Positions 20,743 to 32,081 of a stretch of DNA of 64,000 nucleotides are shown piece by piece. Each line of letters begins with the position of its first letter. Positions within the stretch are counted from its first letter, which is position 1. The stretch spans positions 682,001 to 746,000 of the forward strand of contig JAIVFI010000006.1 in the NCBI GenBank assembly GCA_025558095.1. Reading direction: 5' to 3'. The notes beneath the pieces are model-generated. The model was not told the DNA's origin and made no database searches. It worked only from the letters and a program-made list of their open reading frames with translations. The DNA comes from Hyaloraphidium curvatum. Lineage: Eukaryota > Monoblepharomycota > Hyaloraphidiomycetes > Hyaloraphidiales > Hyaloraphidiaceae. The position numbers and the translations under genes are program-made.

Positions 20743-22888
20743 TCAGGATCGCGCTGATCGGCAGTTTGCCTTGGTTTCCCTTCGGCCGCGTAGACTCATT
20801 AGTCCCAGATCTTTGCAAACAGCTGATGCTTGGCTCACCAGCACTCCCTGGCCTCCCGGTCCGCCCATCAGCTCCCCGTTGCTCTGCTCCGCGGCCGTCA
20901 CGACCTCCTCGATCACCTGCGTCGATGACTCCTTGACCGGTCCGACCGATGGTTTGGCCTGGTTGAGAAGGCTCGGCCTGCTGCCCCTCGAGACAGCCTT
21001 CCAAGCGCGCACCTGCTCAGGTTCGTCGGCGGGGGAGGGTGACGGGATCCTGGTCTCGGGGTCCGTCCCAGCCTCGGCCTCGGGTTCCTTCGAAAGCCGT
21101 TTGGAGCGACGCGACGAGGAGTCGTCGTCCTGGATCTCCTCCCGTCCTCGCTTCTTGGGAGTTGCCGCACGAGCTGCCCGGCCCTTCGCCTTTGGGGGCT
21201 CTTCCTTGGCAACCGACTTCTCGTACTTGGTCACCATCGCCTCGCAGCCCCTGCACGAACGTTGATCAATCAGCCGACACGCCCGCACATCACCCACTTC
21301 AAGTTCGATTCCGGCTCCCAGGTCGTGGTCTTGTAGCCGACCCACTTGACCCGGTAGTGAGGGACGGGTTTGCCATCAACCATCTTGTCTTTCTTGCCGG
21401 TGATTGCTTCGACCTGGTCAAGGCGAAGACTCTGATTAGCAACGAGTCACGAGGGCTCCTATTCTCGCTCGCTTACCTCGTACTCTTTCCCCGGGGATTC
21501 GTCGTCGTCGTCGTCCGACTCGTACCCGCCGGTCGATTCCGAGCTCGACTTCTCCCCTGCCGCCTCCTTCAGCTTGAGCTTCTCGGCCTGGTTCACGACC
21601 TTCGTCGCCGCCGCCTTGGCCTTGCTGTGCGCTCCTTGTCCACCCTTCTTGGACTTGGTCGATGCGGCAGCAGGTGCGGCCGCAGCCCGAGACGAAGACC
21701 GCGTGCGCTTTGCGGGCGGTTCCGAGGCGTCCGAAGATTCCGACGGGGCGTTCTCCTTGCGCTTCCGGAGGGCCCGCTTGCCCTTTCCGGACCCCGCGGC
21801 TTCGGCCTCGATCTCGACGTCCGTGCCCTTGTCGTTCTCTTTCCCCTCCGATCCAGCGTCCGCCGCCTTCTTCCTCGGAGCCGGAGCCCGCTGCTTCTTG
21901 GGCTGCTCCCTGGTCGGCGACCCGATCTGCGATGGAAACAGCTTTGCAGTCGGCGACGCAGGAGATCCCAACTTGGATGCGTCGGCGGGCAGCTTCCTCT
22001 CCGGGGTCTTCCGACCGTCCAGCTTCGCCCCGATCTTCTCGGCGTGCTTCATGATCGCGGCGTCCAGCTCCTCGTCGTGCACGGCGCCGTCGACCTTGGC
22101 GCCCGTCGGCGGCCCTGCCTTCGCGCTTCGCACGCCGAACTCGCTCTCCAGCATCTCGCCCAGGCCCTTGATCGGCACCAACCCCGCATCGATCTTCCCC
22201 TCCACCACCTTCTCGACCCTCTCCTTCTTGAGCGACCCCCAGATCGACCCGCGGCGGGCATCGTCGCCGGCCTGCTTCTGCTCCGGCGGCGCGAGCTGCT
22301 CGCCGTGCATGCGGGCAAAGTCCTTGGCGGCGAGGGCGCCGGAGAGCAGCGAGGCGCGGAGGGCGGCGTTGCGCGCATCGCGGAGGTTGAGCGCGTGCGA
22401 GCGGATCGAAGGCTTGTAGGCGGCGGGGAGGTTGGCGGTGCCAAAGGGGTTCTCGGCGGCGGCGATCGAGGGCGAGGTGGGCAGGTCGTCGGCGTAGAGG
22501 TACATCTCTGTGGGGGCATGCAATCAAAAAGTCATCACTTCGTCGCAAGGACAATCCATGCACCGCACCCACCGTTCTCGATCTCCTCCGCGAGCCTCCA
22601 CACCCGCTCGTCGACCGCGTCCGGCACGCCCGTGCCCGAGGGCGCGTCCGGCATATCGACGACCAGCGCGCGGTACAGCATGGCGATCGACAAGCTGCGG
22701 GAACCGTACGAGGTATGCGCGGGCTCGAGGTCGCGGGGGTTGACCTTTGGCTTCGGGGGCGGTGTCGTCATGAGCTGCTGGAAGACACGTCCGTTACTTG
22801 ACTTGGACTTCAAAGCACGACCGAAAATGAATACCTGGGACTGCACTTGCGTTCCGAGGTTGATGCCGTTCGTGTTGTCGACGTCCAT
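20743..22888 (-). CDS. TFIIS-central-domain plus chromodomain protein
   Basis: Core exons are 22835-22888, 22573-22777, 21477-22507, 21298-21413 and 20743-21250 (637 residues if MDVDNTNG is the start). Residues ~40-160 match the TFIIS central domain found in Bye1/PHF3-type proteins, with RVWRLAEEIENEMYLYAD across a splice and RSHALNLRDARNAALRASLL then FARMHGEQL. A long Lys/Ala/Ser/Glu-rich linker follows, with an acidic run before YEVEAI. A chromodomain comes next: PVPHYRVKWVGYKTTTWEPE, with aromatic cage residues Y, W and W. The tail is basic and nuclear-like. It is likely a nuclear reader acting on RNA polymerase II and methyl-lysine chromatin. No PHD finger or SPOC domain is seen, so the layout differs from Bye1. 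Upstream coding sequence may add exons. Confidence 0.75.
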
Positions 22889-23870
22889 CGGAGCCGCAGT
22901 CTTGCTTTGACGTCAGCTGCGGAAGCGACAGCAGCAAGCCACGGGCTTCAACCAACCGTTTCATTAGGCTCTGCGACCAACTTGCTCGCTTCTGATTCTT
23001 CTGTCGCCTTCTCGGTGGCAGCTTGATCCTGGGAAGGGCCGCGGGAGGTTGGCGATCGGACCCGCGCAATCGAACGAACGCGAAGACCACGACGCGCACC
23101 TTCTCCGCGCGGTTTGCCACCAGATCCTGGATTTCCTCGGCGAGCATGTCGTCGTTGGCGTTGCCGGACATGGGCTGGGTGTCTTTGCGGCGTGGGGAGG
23201 GCTGGGTCGCCGGTTGGTCCTGTCCCTGTGAATCGTTGACCACCGCCAGTCAGCAACAGAGTTCACTGACACGGGCAATCTCCCGACTCACGTCAATAAT
23301 CATTTCCTGCGAAGCCTGAGGCTGGGATCCTCCATCCGCGTCCATGGCATCCGACGAAAGCAGGGGCAGCTCGATGCTCTGCGCCCCGAGAACGCCGCCG
23401 ATCAGCCACGTTCGAGCCGATCCACCGCGAAAACGGCTTACCGAGTCCTTGTCCTCCCCACCGGTGCCCTCGGCGCCGCCGGGAGCGTTCGCGACCGCGG
23501 TCCCGACCGCCACGCCATCCTCTTGGAGCAGTCCGATCGGCCCCTCCTCCGCCTCCTCCCGTCCCTCGGCCTCCTTCCCATCCTTTTCCCCGTCCTCTCC
23601 GACGGGCGGGGGCGGTTCCCCGGCCTCCACCTTCGCCCGTTCGTCGCCCGTATCCTCGGCCCCGACGACCTCGAAAGCAGCGGCCGATTCCCCGTCCTGC
23701 ATCCACGCCGCCGCGTTTTCCGCCTCGGGCCGCGCGACGGCGCTCGGGGAGGACGGCGGAGGAGGGTCTGCGCGGGACGGGGGGGTCAGCGCGGTTGCGG
23801 AGGGGGCGCGCGGCGGGGGCGCCCGGGGAGCGGTGGGACGTGCCTTCGGCGGCCATGGCGCCTGCCGGGG
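22889..23870 (-). CDS. Possible 5' exons of the chromodomain gene
   Basis: Open, codon-biased minus-strand sequence continues upstream of 22888. One likely exon contains GEDGEKDGKEAEGREEAEEG and reads on to SQEMIID. A splice then joins GQDQPATQPSPRRKD and NDDMLAEEIQDLVANRAEKV. It is acidic and low in complexity, with no zinc finger or known domain. A clean start codon in the right frame was not found, so the start and the link to the downstream gene are uncertain. It could equally be a separate small gene. Confidence 0.35.
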
Positions 23871-24147
23871 GTTCGGATTCGTGGGACTCTGCCTGCCCTA
23901 TCGTGGGAATCGTGGGGAAAGGCGCGGAATCCGGTGCTCGGTTCGCGACGGTTTGGTGGGACACCGGGCCTAGGCATCCAATTAGCGAAAATGTAGTCTG
24001 ATCACCGCGAACCGGGCTCGCCTCGAAACCCGTGCGATTCCCCAATTAGAAAACGGATAGTATAGCTTGATGATCCGTAGTCCGGCTTCGGCCCTCGGAT
24101 CCGCCTCCCGGCCCGCCTAAGCGTCGGCCTGCCTGATCCACCCCCCC

Positions 24148-25191
24148 CTAGGCCTCTGCCTGCCTGATCTCCCACAGGTCGCCCAGCCTGTCCTTGCCGT
24201 CGAACCCTCCGTGGCACAGGACCGCCTCGTAACCCCCGCCGTCGCGCGCGGGCACCGACGCCGCGACCCACCAACCCCTGCCCGCGGGCTTTTCGCCCGC
24301 GACCTCGCACGGCAGCCATTCTGCCTTGAGCCCGTCCTCGCCCTCGATCAACCGCAATGCCCACACGTCGTCCCAGTACTTTCCCGCTCCGACGTGCCCG
24401 TACGGGCTCGGATCGCGCTCGCCGTACAGCGCGAGGAGAACGTCCTCCTTCCTGCCGTCCAGCGACACGCTCAGCGGCGCGAACCCGAGCACGCTCCTCG
24501 CCCCCGGCCGCTTCTCTCCGATCACGTGGGGTTCCAACCAGTCCGTACCCCCGGCGGGCCACACGTGCACGTCGCCGAGCTCGGCACCGTTGAAACCGCC
24601 GAACAGGACCAAGTGCCCCCGGAGGAGGGCGAGCCCGGGCCCGCCGCGGACCGAGAAGGGCGCCTGGGGAGATAGCTGCGACCATTTCGGGGCGGGCGAG
24701 GAGAGCGGGCCGAAGGACCACAGGTCCGAGGTGCGGCCGGCGGCGGCGACCCCGCCGAAGAGGAGGAGCGAGTCGGGGGCCGCGACGAGGGCGGCGTAGG
24801 AGCGCGGGGCGGGGCCGTCGGCGCCCGGATGGCGCACGGACCAGCTGCCGCTCTTGGGGTCGAATGCATGAAGGTCCATGGATGCCAGGCCCTGGTCGGT
24901 GCCCACGCCGGTGCGGCCTGCGAGGACAAACAGCGTGCCGTTCGCGGCCGCCGCCGAGTGGCCCACCCGGGCCGACGGGGCGTTGGCGGGCGCGACCGGG
25001 GCTTCCCACTTCTTGGCGTCGACGTCGTAGGCGTGCAGCGCGGCGTCGACGGGCACGCGCGGCTCGTTCTCCCCCGAAAAGGCGAGGAATGCGCGGCCGA
25101 CGACCGCGGCGGCGTGCGACGACCTCCCGAGCGGCACGGGGCCGGAAGCGGGCAGCTGGCGCCAGGCGAGACGGAGCACGCGCGATGCCAT
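24148..25191 (-). CDS. Kelch-repeat beta-propeller protein
   Basis: An intronless 347-residue protein made almost wholly of Kelch repeats. Each blade is marked by a double Gly or Gly-rich strand and a later aromatic: GRSSHAAAVVGRAFLAFSG, ARVGHSAAAANGTLFVLAG, RSYAALVAAPDSLLLFGG, GPGLALLRGHLVLFGG, and AVLCHGGFDGKDRLGDLWE near the end. About six blades would close a propeller. No BTB, F-box or other partner domain is present, so it is probably a stand-alone scaffold or adaptor in the cytosol. Substrate unknown. Its start is 118 bp from the divergent start of the next gene, suggesting a shared promoter. Confidence 0.8.
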   Translation of the reverse strand: MASRVLRLAWRQLPASGPVPLGRSSHAAAVVGRAFLAFSGENEPRVPVDAALHAYDVDAKKWEAPVAPANAPSARVGHSAAAANGTLFVLAGRTGVGTDQGLASMDLHAFDPKSGSWSVRHPGADGPAPRSYAALVAAPDSLLLFGGVAAAGRTSDLWSFGPLSSPAPKWSQLSPQAPFSVRGGPGLALLRGHLVLFGGFNGAELGDVHVWPAGGTDWLEPHVIGEKRPGARSVLGFAPLSVSLDGRKEDVLLALYGERDPSPYGHVGAGKYWDDVWALRLIEGEDGLKAEWLPCEVAGEKPAGRGWWVAASVPARDGGGYEAVLCHGGFDGKDRLGDLWEIRQAEA

Positions 25192-25308
25192 CGTGCCACA
25201 GTGAGTGAATCGAAATCGGAGCAAGGGCACCTCGGAATCGGAAGCGTCCCGCGCGGCGCCTGACTCACGCGTGGCAAGTAACGACGCGCGCAAACAAACA
25301 GACGCGCC

Positions 25309-27306
25309 ATGAGCGGCGCGGTGGGCGCGCCGGGACGGGCGCTGGCGGCCGCCCGCGCGTGCAGAAGACATCAATTGGGTCTCTACGCCGTGCAGAGGCC
25401 CCGTGTTTCGCCGTCGGGCTCCCTGGGCGGCGCCCAGCGGACCGCGTTCTCTTCGTGCCTAGAATACGGCCGAACAGCCCGACCATGTGCCACAAATACC
25501 CTCTTTCGGCGTCTCCTCCACGCCTCGCCCGAAGCGAATCAAACGCTGGACGTGTTTGCGGAGCGCCGGCTGGGCGGACGGCGGCGGAACCTGCCCGCCA
25601 TCGCCGAGGTCGTCATCACGTACCCGTGGCCCGGCTTCCTCGCCGAGGACCTCGCCCGCGTGGCCGCCGCCCCGCTGCCCTTCGCTCCGCCCCTTGTGCA
25701 CCACATCGACGAGCCGAGGGGCGCCACCGTCGAGGGCCTGACCAGCGTGGCCGCGGCGACGCTGTTCGAGGCGACCGTGTCGCAGTTCTGGGAGCTCGCC
25801 AGCGCGGGCCGCATATCGGAGATCCCCTCGTACGATCTCGGCGTGGTCATCGAGACCATCTGGCGCGCCAGGGACAAGCCCACGCCCCACCCGCACCGCC
25901 TGCTCTCGGCCATCCTACACGAGCTTCTCGTGGTGCGCGGCGCGACGGTGCGGGAGCAGACGCTCCTCTTTGCCGGCGTCGTGCTGGCCGATCTCGGACA
26001 CGGCGACCTCGCGGTCGCCACCGTGGCCGCCTACTGGGCCCAGGGCGGCAGCATGTCGCGCAACTGGGGCTCGCTGGCCGCGCTGGCCTACCTCGCCCGC
26101 AGCCCGCCCGACACGGCCATGGCCGAATCCATCCTCCGCTTTGTGATCGACAACGCCGACGAGCCGTCGCCGCTGACGGTCGCCAGCCAGGTTTTCCAGC
26201 GCCTGATACAGTGCCTCCCCCCCGACGGCGCCAAAGAGTGGCACGCTACCGCCCTGCACCAACGCGGCTTCCCCCGCGACCCCTTCTCCTCCGGGCCCTC
26301 GGCCTCGGAGGAGTATCTGCCCCCCCTCGCCGTCAACCGCGCCCGCCTCAACCTCGACGTCAGCCTCTCCTCGGCCCTCGCGCGCGCCGGCGACGCGGAG
26401 GCGTGCAACGCGCTGCTGGCGCGCTGGGCCCCCTTCGCGGGGCAGATCCGCGGCTCCGCCATGTTCCACCTCCGCGGCAACCCCGTCATCGCGCACTGCG
26501 CCCGCGGCGACCCCGACGCCGCCGTCTCGGCCTACGCCGAGGCCGACGCGACCTCGGAGGGCACCGCGCACGACGCCGCCGAGGCGCTGGCGGATCTGCT
26601 TGCCGCGCGGGGGAGGCGCGCAGAGGCGATGGGCGTGTTCAGGGCGCGGATGGCGCAGGTGAGCGCCGAGCACGCGGCGAGGAGGGCGAGGTGGGGGCCG
26701 GCGCCGATGGGGAGGGACGTGCTCGTCGGACGGTGGACCCGCGCGGCTTACCTGTTCGCCGCGAGGGCTTGCCATCCCGACGCCGAGGCCGTCGCGGGGC
26801 TGCTGAAGGAGCTGGAGCGGCTGGGAGTGAAGCCCGGATGGGAGGCCGAGGCGGTGCTGGGGTCGTGCTTGTTACTTGGGGAGGGCGAGCTATGGGGGCA
26901 GATGCTGGCCGTGTCGGCGGCGGCGAGGCTGCCGCTGCCGAGGGTGCTGGCGGGCGTGGCGCAGTCGCTCGCGCTGGGGCACAACATCGAGCTGATCCAG
27001 AGGCTGTGGGACGAGGTGCTGGTGCGGCTGATCGAGGAGCCGGACGAGCGGGCGAGGCTGGGGCAGGAGCCGGAGAGGGAGATGCTGGCGGCGCTGACGC
27101 CCCCGCGCGGACGGGATTTTGCCGACCTGCTGAGGGCCCCGCCGTACGCGGATCGCCCGCTGGCGGGATCGGGGCTGACGGGGAAGGATTGGTCGGAGCT
27201 GGTGGAAAGGGCGCGGCGGGAGCTGGAAGAGGTCGTGGGGGCCCCGGCGCCGACGCAGGAGGACATCGAATGGCTCGAGGCAGGGTACACGGATCCACTG
27301 GTGTGA
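25309..27306 (+). CDS. Mitochondrial helical-repeat (PPR/TPR-like) protein
   Basis: An intronless 665-residue protein. The first ~70 residues are Arg/Ala/Ser-rich without acidic residues and contain FRRLLHAS, typical of a mitochondrial import signal. The rest is alpha-helical repeat, Ala/Leu-rich, with PPR/TPR-like pairs such as AAEALADLLAARGRRAEAMG and LLKELERLGVKPGWEAEAV. This suggests an organellar RNA-metabolism or assembly factor, but no named family is assigned. The start at 25309 is preferred because it supplies the presequence. The divergent Kelch gene begins 118 bp upstream. Confidence 0.6.
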   Translation: MSGAVGAPGRALAAARACRRHQLGLYAVQRPRVSPSGSLGGAQRTAFSSCLEYGRTARPCATNTLFRRLLHASPEANQTLDVFAERRLGGRRRNLPAIAEVVITYPWPGFLAEDLARVAAAPLPFAPPLVHHIDEPRGATVEGLTSVAAATLFEATVSQFWELASAGRISEIPSYDLGVVIETIWRARDKPTPHPHRLLSAILHELLVVRGATVREQTLLFAGVVLADLGHGDLAVATVAAYWAQGGSMSRNWGSLAALAYLARSPPDTAMAESILRFVIDNADEPSPLTVASQVFQRLIQCLPPDGAKEWHATALHQRGFPRDPFSSGPSASEEYLPPLAVNRARLNLDVSLSSALARAGDAEACNALLARWAPFAGQIRGSAMFHLRGNPVIAHCARGDPDAAVSAYAEADATSEGTAHDAAEALADLLAARGRRAEAMGVFRARMAQVSAEHAARRARWGPAPMGRDVLVGRWTRAAYLFAARACHPDAEAVAGLLKELERLGVKPGWEAEAVLGSCLLLGEGELWGQMLAVSAAARLPLPRVLAGVAQSLALGHNIELIQRLWDEVLVRLIEEPDERARLGQEPEREMLAALTPPRGRDFADLLRAPPYADRPLAGSGLTGKDWSELVERARRELEEVVGAPAPTQEDIEWLEAGYTDPLV

Positions 27307-27581
27307 AGACACGGATGAGCGATAGAAGACGGGTTTATTTGTGCGGGTCCTCGTGGTCACAATTTGGGATTGGTGGGACGCCTTCGGACTTGAGTTTGGG
27401 CGTCGCACCAGCGCGCGGCTTTTCTACACTTCACTTCAACCACCCGCCGCCCCTCGCCGACCGGCCACATCCGGAGCTCAGCTCTGTCGGCTCTCGCGCG
27501 CATTGACCGCGGAAAGGCTACTCCAACGTTGCCGCCCCGCCGCGTCGCCCGCCCTCCCGCGCACGCCCCTCCGAACCCGCC

Positions 27582-29311
27582 ATGGCAGCCGGCGCCGCCC
27601 CGAAGCCCACGCCCGGCCGCAAGCGCCGCTCCCTCTTGGGCGATACGGACGACTCCGAAAAGCACGGCGGACCGCCCGCGCTGCCACAGCTGGAGCGGAT
27701 CTCGCCGCCGTCGCCCGGTTTCGCACCGGTTCCGCGCCCCTCCCCACAACCTTCGACTCCCCTATCCGTGTACTCGCTGCCGCCGTCGCCCGAGGAGCCG
27801 AAACCCGTGAACGAGAGCGGGCTCAAGCTGAGCGCGTGGGACCGCAAGACCATCAAGGAAGTGTACGGGCACGCGATCGCAGACCTGTCGCCGTCGGAGC
27901 TGCACGAGATGGACACGGAGGCGCTTGTCGACATCTGGTGGTGAGAAGCGCTTTTGCTTTACCTGGGAAAGAGTTTCGGCTGACGTTTGGGTGATTCCAG
28001 CTACATCGCGCGAATCAAAGGCAACCTGCCCGATTCGTTCCGCTACGGCGACCCTCGAAGCATGAAGCACGCCGACCTCATTGACGGGTGAGTCTCACAG
28101 ACGATCAAGCTCTTCGAGCTTCTTTCTAATTGGGTTTTAGGCTTGACGCCCTTCTCAGGCCGGACCGCCCGACCGCCTCCAAGCCCGAACGATCACGCAC
28201 CGGCTCTTTCCTCACAAGCGCGGAAGAAGAGGATCCGATCGAGTCGCCGTCGCCCTTGTTCCTTCCCGAGCCGCGGATTCGGACCCGCTCGCGTACCCGC
28301 ACGCCGGCGCCGCGGGAGGTGCGCTCGATCGACACGCAGACCCCGGTGGAGCCGCGCAAGAAGACCCGCGACGAGGCCAGCTCGGCCGTTCCGGACTCCC
28401 AGCCTGTGTCCCTGCAGACAGACCCCATGGAGGTCGATGAGGCAGGCAACCAGACCGACCCGCCCTCGCTCGCCGACGCCTCGGTTCAGGTCGCGGAGCC
28501 CGATCTGCTGCCCTGGCTCGCCAACTCCCTCCTCGCCTCGCGTTTCCTCCTCGAGCGGGAACTGCACTCTTCCGCCGTGCGTTCCGCGGAGGTCGGGGAT
28601 GCCGAAAAGGGCAGGCTGAGGAGCGATCTCGCCGGCGCCTCGGCCCGCCTCGCCGCCGCCACCAACTCTCTCTCCCGCGCCAAGAGCACCACCTCCGGCG
28701 TCCCCGCCCTCAACGCGCGCATCGCGGAGCTCGAATCCTCTCTGGCGTCCTCGGCGGCGGTGCAGGAACGCCTCCGCCAGTCGATCGCCGCCAACGCCCG
28801 GTTCCTGCAGCAGCGGAGAAGCCTCCAGGAGGAGGTTCAGCGGCTCGCTTCCCTCGTGCGGGGGCTGTGCGGGAGCAAGGAGAATCCCGCGGAGCTGGCG
28901 TCGCGGCTGGCAAAGAGCGAGCGCGCTGCGGCGGGTCTGCGGGCGGAGCTGCAGCGCGCGAGGGAGGCGATGCAGGGGCTGATGGGCATGCACAAGGAGG
29001 CGGTGGAGGCGCTCGGGGAGGCCGCGAGGATGCTGCGGAGGATCGGGAGGGGGGAGGCGAACGACGTGGCGGGGTTGGCGGAGCAGGTGGCGGAGACGGG
29101 GGCCAAGGCCGAGGTCGATCGGCTGCGGGAGGAGCTGGAGAGGTGCAAGAAGGAGAGGGATGCGGCCAAGGCGCGCGCGATCGAGGCTGAGGCCGAAGCG
29201 GAGGGGCTCAGTAGGGTGCTGGAGAGCGCGGAGGGGGGAAAGAGGAAGCGGGAGGACGGAGAGGAGATGCGCGAGGCGTGGACCAAGGTGATGAAGGTGC
29301 TAGATGTCTAA
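27582..29311 (+). CDS. Coiled-coil protein, function unknown
   Basis: Exons 27582-27940, 28001-28087 and 28141-29311 give 538 residues. A Pro/Ser-rich head is followed by a conserved-looking helical patch: SAWDRKTIKEVYGHAIADL and DIWCYIARIKGNLPDSFRYG, the latter across the first intron. A Ser/Thr/Pro linker comes next. The C-terminal ~300 residues are a strong coiled coil with many Glu, Arg, Leu and Ala heptads, ending KVMKVLDV. It is likely a cytoskeletal, spindle or scaffold protein by shape alone. No family recognised. The 3' end is 34 bp from the convergent membrane-protein gene. Confidence 0.65.
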
Positions 29312-29345
29312 TTCAGTTGAATCATCGATACCTCGATTCGGTGTC

Positions 29346-30978
29346 CTAAAGTGTCGGGCAGATGCTATCCAGTGTGAAGAACACGCCCACGCTTCGGAGC
29401 ACGGACCATAGTCCGACCAGCACCGTGATCAGCGCGACCACGAGCGCCCTGATGGCGCCGTAGTCCACCACGAACCCGAGCACCCTCGCCGCCCCTGGAC
29501 CACCCCCGCGTAGCTTCCCAGCGCCGCCTCGTGGGCACGCATGTTTGCAATCACGCCCGAGAGCCTGGGATCGGGGCCCGAGGCGGGATGCGAGAGGATG
29601 AGCAGGGTGCGGATGTGCTGCTGTGCGGCGAGGTAGAGCGAGGAGATGGAGGACACCTCGGAGTTGAGGGAGGCGACGTTCCAGAGATCAAAGAGGAGGG
29701 TGCCGAGGATGTAGAGGAAACAGGCGACCATCCACGCCGGGATGCAAGAGCCGGTCGCCTGCGGGGCCCGAAAATCAACTTTCGAGGTCCGAAAGGGGCA
29801 TGATCAAGGGCATGCTGACTTACGAGAGTAGCTATGGCACCGAAAAGGACAACGGAGGCGAACGAGATCGCACCAGCCACGGGAAATCCTGCAAGGACTC
29901 CGGCAGCCCACCGGGAGGCGAGGTTTCCCTGGAGAGCCAGGTGCGTCTCGGTGGGCCCGGTGTTCTCCAGCAGCTTCCCGTCCTCGGACGGGGATTCGAG
30001 CTGGGCGTGAAACGTATCGAGGAGCCGTCCGAGCGTGAGCTTTGTCGCTCGGTATCGGAGACGCGAAGTTATGCGGCCGATTGCGACGTTCGGGGGCAAG
30101 TACGGTATGACCTCGACATTGAAGAGGAAAATGTCGAGCACTGCGGAGTGGAAGGAGTCATTTTCGACGCTTCGGTCGTGTCCGCCATCGTGCTCACCTC
30201 CCAAAGATGCGATCGTGGCGCCCCATGGTGAGCTCCAAGTCCTGTCCGCGAGCGTAACGAAGGGAGTCCAGAACATGAAGATCCAAATCAGGAACCCGGC
30301 TCCGAGACGGAAGACCAGTTCGAATAGCCGGTACACAAAGGCCGCGCGTGGCAAACCCCCTGCACAAGTCTTGGCGGGACAAGAGCAGAAGCGGTCATTG
30401 GGGAAGTGTTCCAGCAATTCCCCGTCCGGTTTCTGGTTTCCCACGAGATTCGCCCAAGCGACCAAGCCGGCGAAACGCGAGGCAAGGAACTCTTTGGACT
30501 CTCGCAGGCCGGATCTGCCGGGCCAACCCCGCCCACTAAACAGCGCTCCGTAAAAGAAGGAAGCCGCCACGGTGGCAACAGCGGCCGTGCCGCCCGCCAT
30601 CTCCTTTGCACCGAACCGCCCGTCCGCAAAGGGCCAAACCAGGCATATGCACGCCACGAGGCACGCAGAGTGCACGGTGTAGCGCCATTTCCGGGCCGCG
30701 AGCCAGACCGCCATGGCAAAGTGCACCCGCGCGAGGTTCCGGAGGTTCGGCCACGGGACCAGCGCGTCCAGCACGTCGGGCGGAGTGAGCGGGGTGCGGA
30801 GCTTGGCGGCAAAGTCCGGAGGCGCGCCGGAGGTCGGGAAGTTGTCCGCCGGGGGCGCCGGCAGGGGGAACAGCGCGAGCCATCCTTCGGGGCTGAACGG
30901 GGCCGACGCGGTTCCGGGAGACGCGTCGTCGGCTGCCGCCGGTTTCGAAGATTGCGAGACGCGTATCCTCGTCTCCAT
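29346..30978 (-). CDS. Multi-pass membrane protein, family A copy 1, one frameshift
   Basis: Exons 29824-30978 and 29346-29758, joined by a 65-bp intron with GTAAGT. The N-terminal motif is PEGWLALFPLPAPPADNF, as in the gene at 57026 (PAEWLALFPAPAPPLRSF). Both share a Cys motif (H-x-P-x-D-x-x-C-x-C, here HFPNDRFCSC), then a membrane segment ending TPFV and WSSPWG. A soluble helical region (GRLLDTFHA) and paired membrane helices near the C-terminus follow. Exon 2 is one base short of a whole number of codons. The frame changes in a G-rich run near 29490, where GVVQG should continue into ARVLGFVVDYG. Either a single-base deletion or an assembly error explains this. Function unknown, probably endomembrane. 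Confidence 0.6.
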
Positions 30979-31195
30979 TGCTCTCCCAGCAGACACGGAA
31001 GTGGCCGCGGAGTCGCGGAGGCTGCTTTGCCACACCCTCCACCCAACGGCTCAACGTTGAGCCTGTCTCCAACTCCCGCTACTGCCGCGGCCCCCTTTGT
31101 CCCCGTTTTCTGCTTGCCGGTTTACGGAGTGCTTCCTCTCTCGTTGGGCCCGCGGTCTTTGGCTCCACTTTCCCGCCGCCCCTCGAAGCAGCGCA

Positions 31196-31941
31196 ATGTC
31201 GGACCCGCGGCCCTCCGAGTGCCTCGGCCCCACGGCCATCGTGGACTCGGACCACCCGCTCGTCGTGGACTTTGTCGCCAAGCACGCCCGCGGCGGCACC
31301 GACCTCGAGCGCGCCGTCTCCCTATACTACGCCGTCCGCGACGGCTACCGGTACGATCCCTACAAGTTCACCGTGACCGTCGAGGGCCTCCGCGCCAGCA
31401 CGGTGCTCGAGAACGGGTACGGGTGGTGCGTGCCCAAGGCCAACCTCCTGGCGGCCGTCTGCCGCGCCGCGGGGATCCCCGCGCGGCTGGGGTACGCGGA
31501 CGTGCGGAACCACCTCTCGACCGCCAAGATGCGGGCGTCGATGAAGACGGACGTGTTCCAGTGGCACGGCTACGTCGACATCTGGCTCGAGGACAAGTGG
31601 GTCAAGGTCGGTGCCTGTTGTCGGGGGGTTTGCTGCGCGGGCTGACTTTTGCCCTTCAGGCCACGCCGGCGTTCAACAAGTCGCTGTGCGACAAGTTCGG
31701 CTGGCTCCCCCTCGACTTTGACGGGCGTTCCGACTCTATCTACCACCCGTTCGACAAGAAGGGCGACCGGCACATGGAGTACCTCGCCTACCGCGGGGTG
31801 TTTGTCGAGTGCCCGATCGACGCCATGGCCGCGACGTTCGGCAAGCGCGACTCGGAGCTGGCGGGCGAGGACTTCCTGAAGGACGTGGACAGGGAGGTCG
31901 CCGCCGGGGCGGGGGAGCGGGCCGGCCAGGCGAGGCTGTAG
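31196..31941 (+). CDS. Transglutaminase-like superfamily protein
   Basis: Exons 31196-31606 and 31660-31941 give 230 residues. The cysteine-protease-like fold is marked by the nucleophile in ENGYGWCVPKANLLAAVCRA, by GIPARLGYADVRNHL, and by the His in FQWHGYVDIWLEDKWVK. The second intron junction leads to ATPAFN, where the motif's Asp-equivalent region lies. Bacterial relatives are stand-alone transglutaminase-core proteins, and some act as amidases or proteases. There is no signal peptide. The C-terminus is ARL, which fits a PTS1 peroxisomal signal. The gene starts 218 bp from the divergent membrane-protein gene. Confidence 0.8.
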
Positions 31942-32081
31942 GGCGCACGGGCGCTTCCCGCCGGAGGAGGGCCTTAGGGCTGGAAGGCAGCCATTGTGTC
32001 AATTGTTATCCAACCGTGATAGATTCTGGGTGCAACTTTACGGCAGCTTCGCTCCGCTTTCAGCCCACGCGCCGTCTCACC

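Noticed and set aside
21039-22910. A 623-codon plus-strand open frame
   Set aside because: It is antisense to the TFIIS/chromodomain gene, rich in Arg/Leu/Pro, and shows no domain. The minus strand has spliced, recognisable domains.
25359-27506. A 715-codon frame overlapping the mitochondrial repeat protein
   Set aside because: Gly/Ala/Arg-rich shadow in another frame. The frame at 25309 has a presequence and helical repeats.
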